Assembly: GCF_009870125.1 (NCBI RefSeq)
Contig: NC_046683.1
Span: 45,089,869 to 45,153,868 of the forward strand
Length of the DNA stretch: 64,000 bases
Source of the DNA: Drosophila pseudoobscura
Taxonomy: Eukaryota; Arthropoda; Insecta; Diptera; Drosophilidae
Direction: 5' to 3'
Both the position numbers and the translations under genes were made by a program. This document shows, in pieces, positions 49,901 to 59,597 of this stretch; positions within the stretch are counted from its first letter, which is position 1, and each line of letters begins with the position of its first letter. The notes under the pieces were generated by a model that was not told the origin of the DNA, did not search any database, and worked only from the letters and a program-made list of their open reading frames with translations.

Positions 49901-50726
49901 GAGCGGGAGAGCGGGGGACTGGTGAGGTAATCTAGCGCAAAAGCCTAGTGTTAGGCCCGTCGTCAGATGATATGCATATGCACGATACATACATGTAAAG
50001 CCACCAAATCGGCTAGCGGAGGTGTTAGATAATACTTTAGGCCTTGTATGGTGGCATTGGGGAGAGGGTAGCCGCACTGTCGGCCCCTTGAGGCCAAGGA
50101 CAAGCCAGCCCATGAGTGACCCAGAGGCCGAGGGTTTGGGTACAGCACGAGGCATCGACGACGCGAAAGGGAAAACGGTCTGGCACGCCCCCGCCGCCGG
50201 CACGAGACACGCACACACTCACCCAGACAGAGACACAAACAACCGTGCACTCGAATGTATGTGGAAAATCAATTTCCCTGCTGGCGGAAGAAACCCCTTC
50301 CTTCAGCTAATCAACACCGGAAAGCTAGGTGTTTTTCCTGTGGCAGGGGTAGGGTTTGGGGGCACCTCATGTGTAAGTATGCGATGGCAAGGACGGAAGG
50401 CGAGTGTTGTCGGTGTAATCTTAGGGAATAGCTCTACATACATCAAAGGACATTATGGGCTCCTTGCCAGCGGGCAGGAAGTACTCCACATTGACGGTCA
50501 GCAGGCCGTGCTGGAAGATGCGGCAAGTGATAATCGTGGCCTTGTTCTCGTGCAGCACCGAGAAGTACCCGTTCTCGGGCGACTCCATGCTGTATGCCAG
50601 CTCCAGCTGGGGGAAGACGTGCTCCAGTTCGTTTCGCAGTATCTTGGCCACCTCCTGGCGCTGCTTCTCGTCGGCCGTTTTGGCACTATCCAGCGTGAAG
50701 TCGAACAGTATGGTCTGGGCTGCCAT
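46997..50726 (-). CDS. Sms: spermine synthase
   Basis: Five coding exons are used per transcript: 50726-50442, one of two alternative second exons (49393-49282 or 48378-48261), 47805-47683 and 47580-46997. The donors and acceptors are all GT-AG and in phase. The product is 367 or 369 residues (human SMS 366). The N-terminal domain has the AdoMetDC-like fold typical of SMS. The C-terminal domain is the aminopropyltransferase with 'ILGGGDG' (203-207), '[13 protein letters not shown]' carrying the substrate-site Tyr, and the catalytic Asp in 'GDLTDIP'. The enzyme transfers aminopropyl from decarboxylated AdoMet to spermidine in the cytosol. The N-terminal SMS-type domain and the sequence of the central linker favour spermine synthase over spermidine synthase. 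The 5' end abuts direct repeat C copy 1. The 1-kb introns on either side of the alternative exons hold only simple repeats. Confidence 0.95.
48261..48378 (-). CDS. Sms: Sms alternative exon 2b
   Basis: This 118-nt exon has acceptor CCCCCACTAG and donor TCAG|GTAACG. It also enters in phase 0 and leaves in phase 1, encoding 39 residues that end in '[16 protein letters not shown]'. It is homologous to exon 2a: the same LP..(K/R)RG..Y..SS layout, the same phase and the same SSD join. Using both exons would break the frame, because 2a leaves in phase 1 and 2b needs phase 0. The pair must therefore be mutually exclusive. Confidence 0.82.
49282..49393 (-). CDS. Sms: Sms alternative exon 2a
   Basis: This 112-nt exon has acceptor CTTTGCAG and donor TCAG|GTTGGT. 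It enters in phase 0 and leaves in phase 1, encoding 37 residues plus one base. It ends in '[17 protein letters not shown]', which closely matches the 'LPPIVRGG' segment of vertebrate spermine synthases before the central beta strands. It splices in frame to 47805. Confidence 0.85.
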
Positions 50727-50760
50727 TGTGCTAGTCCACAGATTTTTCCAACTTTTATTT

Positions 50761-50950
50761 TCTCAGATTTTCCGGGCTGAAAATCCGCGATACAAATGCG
50801 CGCAACAACAAAAGTCTAGTGATGAGCGGAAGGAATCTCTGCACAATCGATGGCACCCTCGCCGATTGTTGAACGTTTGCCAACACCGTTTCTATTATTT
50901 ATACGTATCGTTCAAATTTCGATATTATTTGGCTCCAATGGTATTTTGTC
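50761..50950 (-). promoter_or_regulatory. direct repeat C, copy 1: Sms upstream region
   Basis: This sequence begins about 35 bp upstream of the Sms ATG. It matches 52463-52608 on the same strand with a constant offset of 1680 bp over CGCAACAACAAAA..TAGTG..GCGGAAGGAAT..CCGAT..GATTGTTGAACGTTTGCCANCACCGTTTCTATTATTT. A near-DRE (CATCGATA) follows at about 50963-50970. The Sms transcription start probably lies here or just upstream. Confidence 0.7.
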
Positions 50951-51149
50951 AACATTTTCGATCATCGATATATATGTAAACAAACAAAATCTTTACTGCA
51001 CAAATTTATTGAACAAATTGATTGCACTAAAGATGTATATGATCTGCCGGATCGCTACCACTAAATCGAGCACCCGTGTGTCCGGTGTGGGATAAGAAAT
51101 GAGCCTTAAGCTGAGCGCCTGAGCATACAACTATTTGCAGGTAAGATGT

Positions 51150-51691
51150 CGCGTGCATAGCCTGATGGCAATAGCTTCTAATGATCTTTATATTTTTGAT
51201 GTTTTAGATCGGGGTCGTGGTGGCATATCCTATGATACATGGGAAATAATATCCCAAGTGCGGCTGGATTATGGACCACTCATTGGACAATCTCTGCAGG
51301 TCTTTAACCACTTTACTATCAGCATCAGTGTGTATCAGCCGAAGGCGACGAACATAAGTAATATGTATGTGTGGGAGTGCTGTTCCCGGCCAAGTTTCCT
51401 GGAGCGCCAGCATGAGGATGTCAAGCTACTGAGCGCCTTCTACACCATCCACTTGCGCTCGCCTCTGAACCTATGCAATGCCCTACCTATCAACACTATA
51501 GTTTCGTTCGCTGGGTTTTCTGTGCGAAGGTCCAGGTGAGAAAGCACAACAGAGAGGATGCTCTGCATTACCCTACAGTTCGCCTGTCGGAAAAGGACGC
51601 CCATCCACACTCAGTGCGCGCCACATCCGTGAAGGGGCTATACCATCCACCGGAGTACAGTAGACCCATAATCCTGAGCTTCCGCGATTAG
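51150..51691 (+). pseudogene. decayed gene between the two copies of repeat C
   Basis: Two overlapping coding-like frames join only if the frame changes near 51495-51515. The first (to 51539) reads through '[20 protein letters not shown]' and '[18 protein letters not shown]'. The second (51473-51691) continues with '[18 protein letters not shown]' to a TAG and has good codon use to its end. Further upstream, 51007-51063 has a coding-like stretch ('FIEQIDCTKDVYDLPDRYH') that ends in a stop. A 43-nt GTGAGA..CTACAG segment does not repair the frame. I do not recognise the protein family. Most likely it is a frameshifted gene copy that inserted or arose between the Sms and INPP5E promoters. Confidence 0.55.
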
Positions 51692-52462
51692 CTGTTCGAC
51701 CACCAGTTTGCTAAATCTGGATTAAATCGGATCATTGTTATAGACAGAATAGCCAACATGGCCCCTGTCACGCTTGTCTTTCTCTCTCTTACACTCTTAA
51801 TCATGTAGTGTGCGCCCCCTGTCGGAGGAGGCTGGTGTTGGTGTGAGAAGTGAAAGAGAGAGAGACAGATGTAGCGGAATAAAAAAGAGCAGCGGAAGGA
51901 TGGAAACAGATAACAGATCTATCTTCTATAATCCTTATCGAAATGCACAGGCTGTCCTAAAGATTTAACCTTCCTAAATCCATTGGTTCTTATTATTAAA
52001 AAGATGAAGTTAATCCAAAAATAATCCAAAAACGAATTATCTTTCACTAATTTTTCTAAATAACCCTTTAGAGAAATTCTGCTTTCTAAACTGGATATAA
52101 GACATGGTGATGGGAAAGCAAGGTGCATTTTAAAAAAGGAAAAAATAAAATTTAATAAAATGGTCGAACAGCAGATTAGATGTAAGGTGAGCAGCAATCA
52201 GGCAACCACCATTTGGTTATCAATCGCAGGAAACAAAACGGAGGGAATGGTGATCTGCCCTCCCATTTTGTTTATGTGTTTAAGAAGAATATCGAGGATT
52301 CAATTACCGATTCGATCATTTACTTCAAAATACAATAGCTAGACGGCGTTTGAACATAAATTCTGCAGCTGTGCGAGCACTTGCTATTCCTACGAAAACT
52401 AAGGCTTAAAGCGAATCGAATAGAACAAATGCATTTCTTAGCAATGGCAGTTATATGTGACG
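51692..52462. other. intergenic DNA with a dispersed-repeat copy
   Basis: About 51805-51905 (GTGTGCGCCCCCTG..GAGAGAGAGACAGAT) resembles 58663-58765 (GTGTGCGACCCCTA..GAGAGAGAGACAGATTTAG), so both are probably copies of one dispersed repeat. The rest is AT-rich. The minus frame at 51919-52197 has no coding bias. Confidence 0.45.
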
Positions 52463-52620
52463 TCAGATATTCCGGGCCCGCGCAACAACAAAATAATAGT
52501 GCAGTGCGGAAGGAATACCTATACAACCGATAGTGCCCGTGTCGATTGTTGAACGTTTGCCAGCACCGTTTCTATTATTTTCACGTGCGACTGTCAAAGT
52601 ATCGATATTCCGATAATATA
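52463..52620 (+). promoter_or_regulatory. direct repeat C, copy 2: INPP5E upstream region with DRE
   Basis: This is the second copy of the Sms-upstream sequence, about 80 percent identical by eye. It ends in a perfect palindromic TATCGATA (52600-52607), the DREF-binding element typical of fly housekeeping promoters. The INPP5E transcription start probably lies shortly downstream, with the first noncoding exon somewhere in 52.6-53.2 kb. Confidence 0.65.
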
Positions 52621-53324
52621 TAGATATCGTTTTTCTTCCCAACAATATATATCAAAATACTTACATCCCTAATCAGAGTCCCCAACACCCCTACATCGCT
52701 CGGACCCCCAAACAGCGCGCCGCATTGCCCACAATATTGAATTACACAAACAATACTATACTTGAATGTTGTGCCGCGAGAAGTGAGACAGTTCTTCAGC
52801 GAAATAGGTGTTTCGTGAGAGAGGTGTCCATCAGGTAGGAAGGATTTGTCAATGCGGCACCTGCACGCTCTAGTGTGTGCACCTGAACCTGAACTTGAAT
52901 GCGAGTGTCGCGCGAGACACTCAGCATCGTGCGCCATCCAAGGCGAGCGTTTGGCGGCAACAATGGGCTGCTAATTATAAATCACCCGCGAGCCCAGCAT
53001 AGGAGCAGCGCGGTGTGCAAATGAAGTGATGTCGCCATATCGCGACGCGAGACGTGGTCGACTGTGTGTTTGTGTGTCTCTGGTGGCTGTGTGGGCGCCA
53101 TAGCCACAGCATGCCAATGTTGTTACGTCGCCGTTTCGGCAGCAGCAGCAGCCGCAGCCACAGCCACCCACCCCTGTCAACCCACCCCATGTCTCATGCT
53201 GGCGCCCAGGCATTGCCGGAGTAACTACTGCCATGACTCGTGGCTCCCCCGTGGGTGCCTTCGAGTGTCGCGACTGTTATTACACTGTATGACTGTGCTG
53301 TATTGATTTTTTGAATCCTTTCAG

Positions 53325-53382
53325 ATCCCACTGTCCGCACAACATGTGAGGGAGGTCCCCGGCGAATCCTGGGCCACTGCAG
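53325..53382 (+). other. INPP5E 5' noncoding exon candidate
   Basis: A strong acceptor (GAATCCTTTCAG|ATCCC) and donor (CTGCAG|GTGAGCG) bound 58 bp. A second good acceptor (AAATCCTTGCAG) at 53467 starts the long exon that carries the ATG at 53996. The leader in that exon (53468-53995) contains a five-residue upstream ORF at 53779-53796. Confidence 0.55.
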
Positions 53383-53995
53383 GTGAGCGTGCGTGCGTGC
53401 GCATATGAGTAGTAGCCTCCACCAGCTAATTAGCCCTGCGTTTATTCATTCATTCAAATCCTTGCAGTGGAACACACACACGCAACGCAAAACTCCCGAT
53501 GGGCTGAGCTGAGGGACAAGCAGCCCAATTAGCCAGCACTCGTACGACTCGTACGAGATTTTCGGATCGTGTACGTCATCGACGTGCTCAAAATAATTTG
53601 CATTGGGAAAGCAAATACTGTGCAAAAGTCACAAAAGTCAGCGACGGCCACGGCAGCGCATCTGCATTATTCGATGACGACTTGGCTGCTGTCTGCCATT
53701 ACTATTTATATGCCATTATACCCGTGCTACTGAGCAAAACAAACAGTCAGCGGCGGGCAGAGGCCAAGAATCTCATAAATGTCAACCGTACGTTAGACGA
53801 AAACTAGCCGCGAGTCGCGCGCTATGGGCAGCCGAGAGATCCCCGTGATAGTACCTAACAAAGCACAAATTTACTTTGCAAATTGCCTTCCTCCGGCAGA
53901 GGTTGAGCTAACCTCGTGATGTAAGGAAGAGCTCTGCTCTGGGAAATCAACGAACAAAGCGATTTGATAAGACTATTTTGTCCGACTCGTTCGCC

Positions 53996-56426
53996 ATGCA
54001 GCACAGCACCGCTGGCAGCGAGGAGCGCATCACTAGCTCCACCAGCAGCCCCCGCTCTGGCCACAAGACGGGCAGCTCTCTCTTCGGGCTGCTGACCAAG
54101 CGCCCCAGCAAGGTGGAGCCCCATCCCGTAACTCCCGATTCGCCAAGCCTCCAACGACGACCCTTGTCCGCCTGCGGCCACTATGATGTGAGCTTCGCCA
54201 AGGCCTCAGCGGAGCAAGCGGGCAACCATGTTGCCGTCAGCAGCAGCAACAACAGCAATAGCAACCACAAAAGCCAAACTCTGCCGCTGGAGAAATCGCA
54301 CAGCGGTCTGATAAGCTTCCACAGGCGGACCAAGCCGCCGTCGAAGAGCAAAGGACATGCCCACCGCTACAGCAGTGACGCGGGCTCGCAGAGCGATGGA
54401 GGTGCGGACGTTGTGATGCGTCGCAAGTCGCCCAAGCACCGGTCGCCGAACCACAACCGATTCAGCCACCAGTTCAGCCTCTGCTGCAAGGCCGAGAAGA
54501 AGCCCCTGACGCCACCGGTCACGGTGCGCTACAATTCCATACCGGACAGCACCAGCAACAGCGTGCTCCGCCGCGACAACCTATCGTTGAGCTGGAGCAT
54601 GGTGGATAACAATTCTGTCTCGATGAACTCTAGCGAGGGTGGCACATCGTTTCAGCGACCACGTCTGTCCAGTGAGTGCGCCAGTGCACCAGAGTCGCCC
54701 GTCGGCACCAAGACCTTCTTTGCCCAATGCAGCAACGCCGCTGCCGCCGCCTCGGCCACAGCCGGTGCATCGGCCTCCGCTGCTGTCGCGAGAAGTGAAA
54801 GCATGCCCCGTTCCCCGATCCGGCCCATCGCAGTTTCGGCCTGCCGCTCGCGTCTCCGCCTGAAGCTATATCCGCCCGGGAAGGAGCTGCCGCAACTGCA
54901 CACCGCTGAAGAATCCACAGATATTAAGCGGGCCACAACGCCGCAACACATGTCCTCGCCCAACATAGCCAGCCAGCCGGATGGGTTTGAGGCGGCTATG
55001 CAGGAACAGCCTGGCGTCCGCTTCATGTCGCACGAAAACATGACGCTGCAGAGACAAGGCTCTGGCTCCAACCTCGCACGCCAAGCCCTGGTGGCTGCTC
55101 ATGCCCTGAACCTTATACCTGCCGAGAAGGCACGCGAACGGAGCTACCTGGACGGCCGTCTGGGCTCCTCCTCTCTGCTGGGGCCCAGCGAACTGAGCCG
55201 CGTGCTTCCGCAGAAGGAAGTCACCATCTTCGTAGGAACATGGAACATGAACGGTCACAGTCCACCCAAGTGAGTTGAAACGCAAATATCATCGTATTGC
55301 GGACCCTAACTTAATGATGCCTTTGCTGAAATTCCAGACAATTAAATGACTTTGTGCTGCCGGCCAATGTAGAGCATGTGCCTGACATAGTTGTTATGGG
55401 AACCCAGGAGTCCACTCCAGACCGCTTTGAGTGGGAAGTCACGCTGCAGGAAACCCTCGGCCCCTCGCATGTGCTCTTCCATTCGACCACTCTGGGAACC
55501 CTCCATTTGGCTGTCTACATGCGACGCGATCTCATCTGGTACTGCTCGGCGCCGGAGGATGCCTCCATGTCGGTGCGCACCGGCTCTGCCTTCCGCACCA
55601 AGGGCGCAGTGGCCATATCCTTCTGCCTATTCGGTACTTCCATGCTTTTTGTGACCTCCCACTTGACCGCTCACCAGCAGAAGGTGAAGGAGCGGGTGTC
55701 GGATGTGAAGCGCATAATTAACGCTCTGGATTTGCCACGCAATCTGCCAAACCTTCGGCACAAAAACAAGGATGTGACGCAAAACTTCGACAACGTCTTC
55801 TGGTGCGGTGACCTGAACTTCCGACTCGGTGAGCCGCGCGAGAAATTGATGGAGTGGATTCAGAACACAAAGTTCCCGCTTCCGTCGCACTTGCCACACG
55901 GTTACATGCACACGGACCAACTCTCTTCTGTGCTGGCCGACGGTGCCGCCTTCCGTGGGTTCATGGAGGCGAATATAACATTTCCACCCACTTACAAGTA
56001 CGACCCGGGTAGTCAGAACTTTGACACCTCCTCAAAGCAGCGTGCTCCGGCCTACACCGACAGAATCCTCTACAAGTACAGGCAGGTCCAGGGCCTAGTC
56101 ATACGTCGCCAGACCATAATACCGGGGGTTTCCACGCCGACACAGCCCTATGTGCAGTGCCTGTTGTACGATTCGGTACCTTCGATAACCACATCGGACC
56201 ATAAGCCGGTGTGGGCTCTATTTAAAACTCTCATCCGTGCCGGAACTGATGCGTAAGTTTTAAAGTTAAGCCCGAGATGCAATTAATAGTATAACTTTTT
56301 TTTCGTCTCCATTATAGGATTCCCTTGGCTGCTGGATTGTTCAGTCGGGACATTTACTTGGAGGGAATGCGCCGCCGCTTGAATAACCAATATACGGGCG
56401 CCTCGGCCGTCTGTGCCATACAGTAG
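53996..56426 (+). CDS. INPP5E: inositol polyphosphate 5-phosphatase, type IV (INPP5E)
   Basis: Three coding exons (53996-55269, 55338-56252, 56318-56426) with GT-AG introns of 68 and 65 nt encode 765 residues. The first 410 residues are a Ser/Pro-rich, basic, disordered region typical of INPP5E. The 5-phosphatase domain follows, with '[10 protein letters not shown]' (415-424), 'GTQES' (446-450), 'TSHLTAH' (531-537), '[10 protein letters not shown]' (580-589), 'PAYTDRI' (662-668) and 'SDHKPVWA' (711-718), so the catalytic set is complete. The enzyme removes the 5-phosphate from PI(4,5)P2 and PI(3,4,5)P3 and sets the phosphoinositide identity of ciliary membranes. The third exon ends in 'CAIQ', a CaaX prenylation box as in vertebrate INPP5E. 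I chose the start at 53996 because it is the first ATG after an in-frame stop. The poly-Ala-like run near 54737-54785 is coding microsatellite. Confidence 0.96.
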
Positions 56427-57170
56427 ACTCTCATTAGCAGCTACTAGCTAGTCAAAGGTGGAGGTGGCTGTTCCGGCAGCTTCCTCTAGCCACCTACTTA
56501 GTCATTTACTCGAATCTGTCAGCTAGAGACTGGCTGGCATTTCTACAGTGCTAGTCAAAGCTTTCCTACGGTTGTGTGTCGCCATTGTATTACCTAGATA
56601 GGACTCTAGTCTGCAGTCAAATACCAAATACTCGTTCGTGACTTGCCATGCAACGCCGCGGTAGTACTTAGACGCCGCCTTTTGCCTTTCGCCTCGAGGC
56701 CTTAGATCGTAATACGTTCCTTATGAAATGATTATGAATGCATACTCAGAAACAATTCTGTACCTCTACTCTAAAGCACAAGCCTAGCGAGTAGTTAAAT
56801 TAAATGTGTTTTAGCTAACTAACGTAGTCCAAATGTTGAAAAGAGCTCGAAGAACTATAAAATACTTTGATTGTTTAAACTGAAGTACATAGTAGTAAAT
56901 ATACATACATATTATTATACGAATCTGAATTAAGCAATTGTTGATTCTTGAAACCCAATTGTTAGAATATTTATTTGATTATTATTTAGTTCTTATGATT
57001 GTTATTGTTGAATCGTGTCTAGTGATCTGATTATTGAATAGTTTGCAAACCCTATGAAGATTTTATTTCGTTTTAAGCACAAATAATACGTTACTTATGA
57101 TTTAATTAAACGTTCAAGCCGGAATTGTCCTTCCATTACCATCAACCGACTAAATACCCCAACAAAAATG
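56427..57170 (+). other. INPP5E 3' UTR
   Basis: The stop at 56424-56426 is followed by AT-rich unique sequence without canonical AATAAA. AATATA/TAAATATAC-like variants lie near 56898 and an AATAAT near 57085, so the end of the transcript cannot be fixed. Confidence 0.5.
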
Positions 57171-58280
57171 GAAACTCATAAGCTCCGGGGATCTACACGA
57201 GCATCATCATTCCGTAATGGGGCCGGGCCGTTATCGTTGCCCTCACGAAAATGCACCAAAAACGACCATCCCCCAATATGCCATTCGGACACACACGCAA
57301 ATATGTTAAACTTTTGACCAATTTTAACTTGAGTTGGCTGCCTTGGGGCCCCGGGCGAGCAGCAATTTATTGCCATGGTTGCGATTCGATAGCGCTGGCC
57401 ATGTTGCAGTCGCAGGCAGAGTCCAGCCGCTGCCACTGCTGCCACCGCCACTTGTGCACCATTCAAGTGGCCTCGCGGTCTCGGCTCCTACTGCGACTGC
57501 ACCCCACTTGGGGCGGGAGGCTTGGTGGCATTTGTGGTCATGGGTGTATGCGTATAAGTATTCGCATCTGCGAGGGTTGGTCCAAAAGTAGGGGATTTGC
57601 ATGTAACAACGATTTTCGAAAGGAAACTTATTACAAAAATTATTACAAGTGCATATATAGTGCATAAACATAGGTACTAGATGAATGTACATATTTGTGT
57701 ACTTGACTTTTTCGAATTTTCTGTGGATTCAGTGGAAGAATATAATACTTTTAAGCACTTCTTTTTCTGTCCAATAGTATGATATATATGATATATGAGC
57801 ATATTGAAAATATCTTAAATTAAGATCACGTTCCAGGAATAGCCCATTGAGCTAAAAGGAAAACGTTAAATTCTTCTGGTTTCTCGGATAAAGCCTCGAG
57901 AGTGGGCCACAATTGTAGAATCTGGAATACCTTTATCCAGACTCTATCCTACATGTTGATATAATGTCCTGCAGGTTCAATCCCAATTTGAGCGTATTGA
58001 AAGCCTTCAATAGCCTAATAATTCCCCGATTTTAAGCTTCACTGGTACCGCTTATAGGCGATAACGACAACTATTCCGATGAACTTAGATGTCTCGTAAT
58101 TTTTTGGTAGCCGGTAGTTTATTGGCCAGGTATCGGCAACATTTGAAACAGAAGAGCCAAAAGTTACAACAAATTTGCAGTTTTTAAAGAACCAATAACA
58201 CATCTGTTTTAATAATATGGTATTAGATTATGTATAGAAATATAATTATGCCCGGTACTCGAGGAGCTTAGGGATATAAG
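57171..58280. other. gene-free DNA
   Basis: I see no gene. The GC-rich frames at 57174-57667 lie on both strands over the same GCCACTGC-type triplets and do not support a protein. Confidence 0.45.
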
Positions 58281-58800
58281 TTTTGTGGTGGGTGTGTAAC
58301 ACCCAGAAGGTAGCGTTTCCGACCCTATAAAGTATATATATTTTTGATCAGCAAATATAGCCGAGTCGATATAGTTATATCTGTCTGTCCGTCTTGTTTG
58401 ACTTCTAGCTCTTAGAAACTATAAGATCTAGAGCAACCAAATTTAATGTGCAGAGTCCTGTGCTATCACACTGAATCAATTTGTTTGCTCGATCACCTTC
58501 CTCCCCAATTTTGAAGATACGCAAAAACTTTGAGCATGACCGTATATAGCAGATTTCCGACTCTGGATCCGACCGGATTATTATTATTATAGCCAGATGG
58601 AACAAATAAAATTGCAGTGGTTACGCTACTTCTTCCACGCGCTTACTTATTCTCTCTTTCTCCTCCTCGTGCAGTGTGCGACCCCTAGCTGAGGGAAGCG
58701 AGATAGTAATATATCTGGTGTTAATGTGACAAGAGAGAGAGAGACAGATTTAGGGGAATACAAAACACAAGCAGAAAATGGAAATATTTTAAAGACTAAT
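58281..58800 (+). mobile_element. dispersed non-coding repeat copy
   Basis: GTGTGTAACACCCAGAAGGTAGCGTTTCCGACCC, then CTATAAAGTATATATATTTTTGATCAGCA..AGCCGAGTCGATATAG..CTGTCTGTCCGTCTTG and GAACTATAAGATCTAGAGCAACCAAATTT form the recognisable string of a repeat common in Drosophila genomes. I associate it with Helitron/DINE-like or obscura-group SGM-like elements, but cannot assign the family without a library. It has no coding capacity. The CAGTGTGCGACCCC..GAGAGACAGAT segment at its end recurs at 51805. Confidence 0.6.
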
Positions 58801-59378
58801 TCAAATGTTCTAAAATTCGAATCAAATAGGTTATTAGGTTCCACCTAACTAGTGGTCGTGCTTCCTCTGTCTCTCTATGGGTTTCCCCTTCTCCTGCACT
58901 CCCCCTCCCCGCATTAAACAACAAATAAGTTCGACTCTTTTGCAAACAGCGAAACTAAGGGCAGAGCGACAGATTCCGGCGCTTAAGTATAAAATATAAT
59001 GAATAGGTTAAATCATAAGATCATATATATTCAGACTGAATACAGGGTATTAAAGTAGAGCCGCCGCCCTTGCCGCGCTTCACAACGTTGCCGCTCGGTT
59101 TTCAATTCGAGTATACAGGTATCTATGTATCTATGTTATGTATCTGTAACTTTGAAGTAGTATGATTTGAAAATGCTGCAGGTTACAAACCGCTACACTA
59201 GGCTGCTGATTTTCAAACACGTATTATAGGATCTGACATTTCTACTATAGGTTTCCCCAAGAATAGATGTAAAATATTTATAAGATGTAACGAAACAGTG
59301 CTTTATCGTAGGAGTACTAACCGAACTCACCTCGTATGTGTGGGCTCAGAGGTCAGTGTTTCATTCGCTTGACCAAAA
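58801..59378. other. gene-free DNA
   Basis: AT-rich unique sequence with no coding signal. A strong minus-strand donor-like ACGAG|GTGAGTTCG lies at 59334 or so, just beyond the small ORF candidate. Confidence 0.4.
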
Positions 59379-59597
59379 TCAGTTTTCGAATTGGTCAAAC
59401 AAAAAAGTTAATGATTGGATGGCCCTCCTTCCGCTCTGGGGCCCCATGGGAATCCCATGCCAGATGGACTTGATTCCGTTTGTAGTGTACGGGTCCTTTT
59501 TGAGGGCCTCCGAGTACTGGCCGGAGAACGAAACTCTTGTGCGGGCGCCAAATTTGTTTAAAAAAACGAGAACAATTTCGAGTGCGTTTTGTTTCAT
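59379..59597 (-). CDS. small ORF candidate, 72 residues
   Basis: It starts at ATG 59597 and ends at TGA 59379-59381. The middle part uses C/G-ending codons (TTC TCC GGC CAG TAC TCG GAG GCC CTC) and reads 'SFSGQYSEALKKDPYTTNG', in contrast to the AT-rich ends. A strong donor-like site 45 bp after the stop suggests that this strand may be transcribed and spliced. No family is recognised, and it could equally be noncoding RNA sequence. Confidence 0.22.
   Translation of the reverse strand: MKQNALEIVLVFLNKFGARTRVSFSGQYSEALKKDPYTTNGIKSIWHGIPMGPQSGRRAIQSLTFLFDQFEN

Noticed and set aside
53598..53807. 69-codon frame upstream of INPP5E
   Set aside because: It begins with TTG, has no ATG, and lies in the 5' leader of the INPP5E exon. 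Only the five-codon uORF at 53779 starts with ATG.
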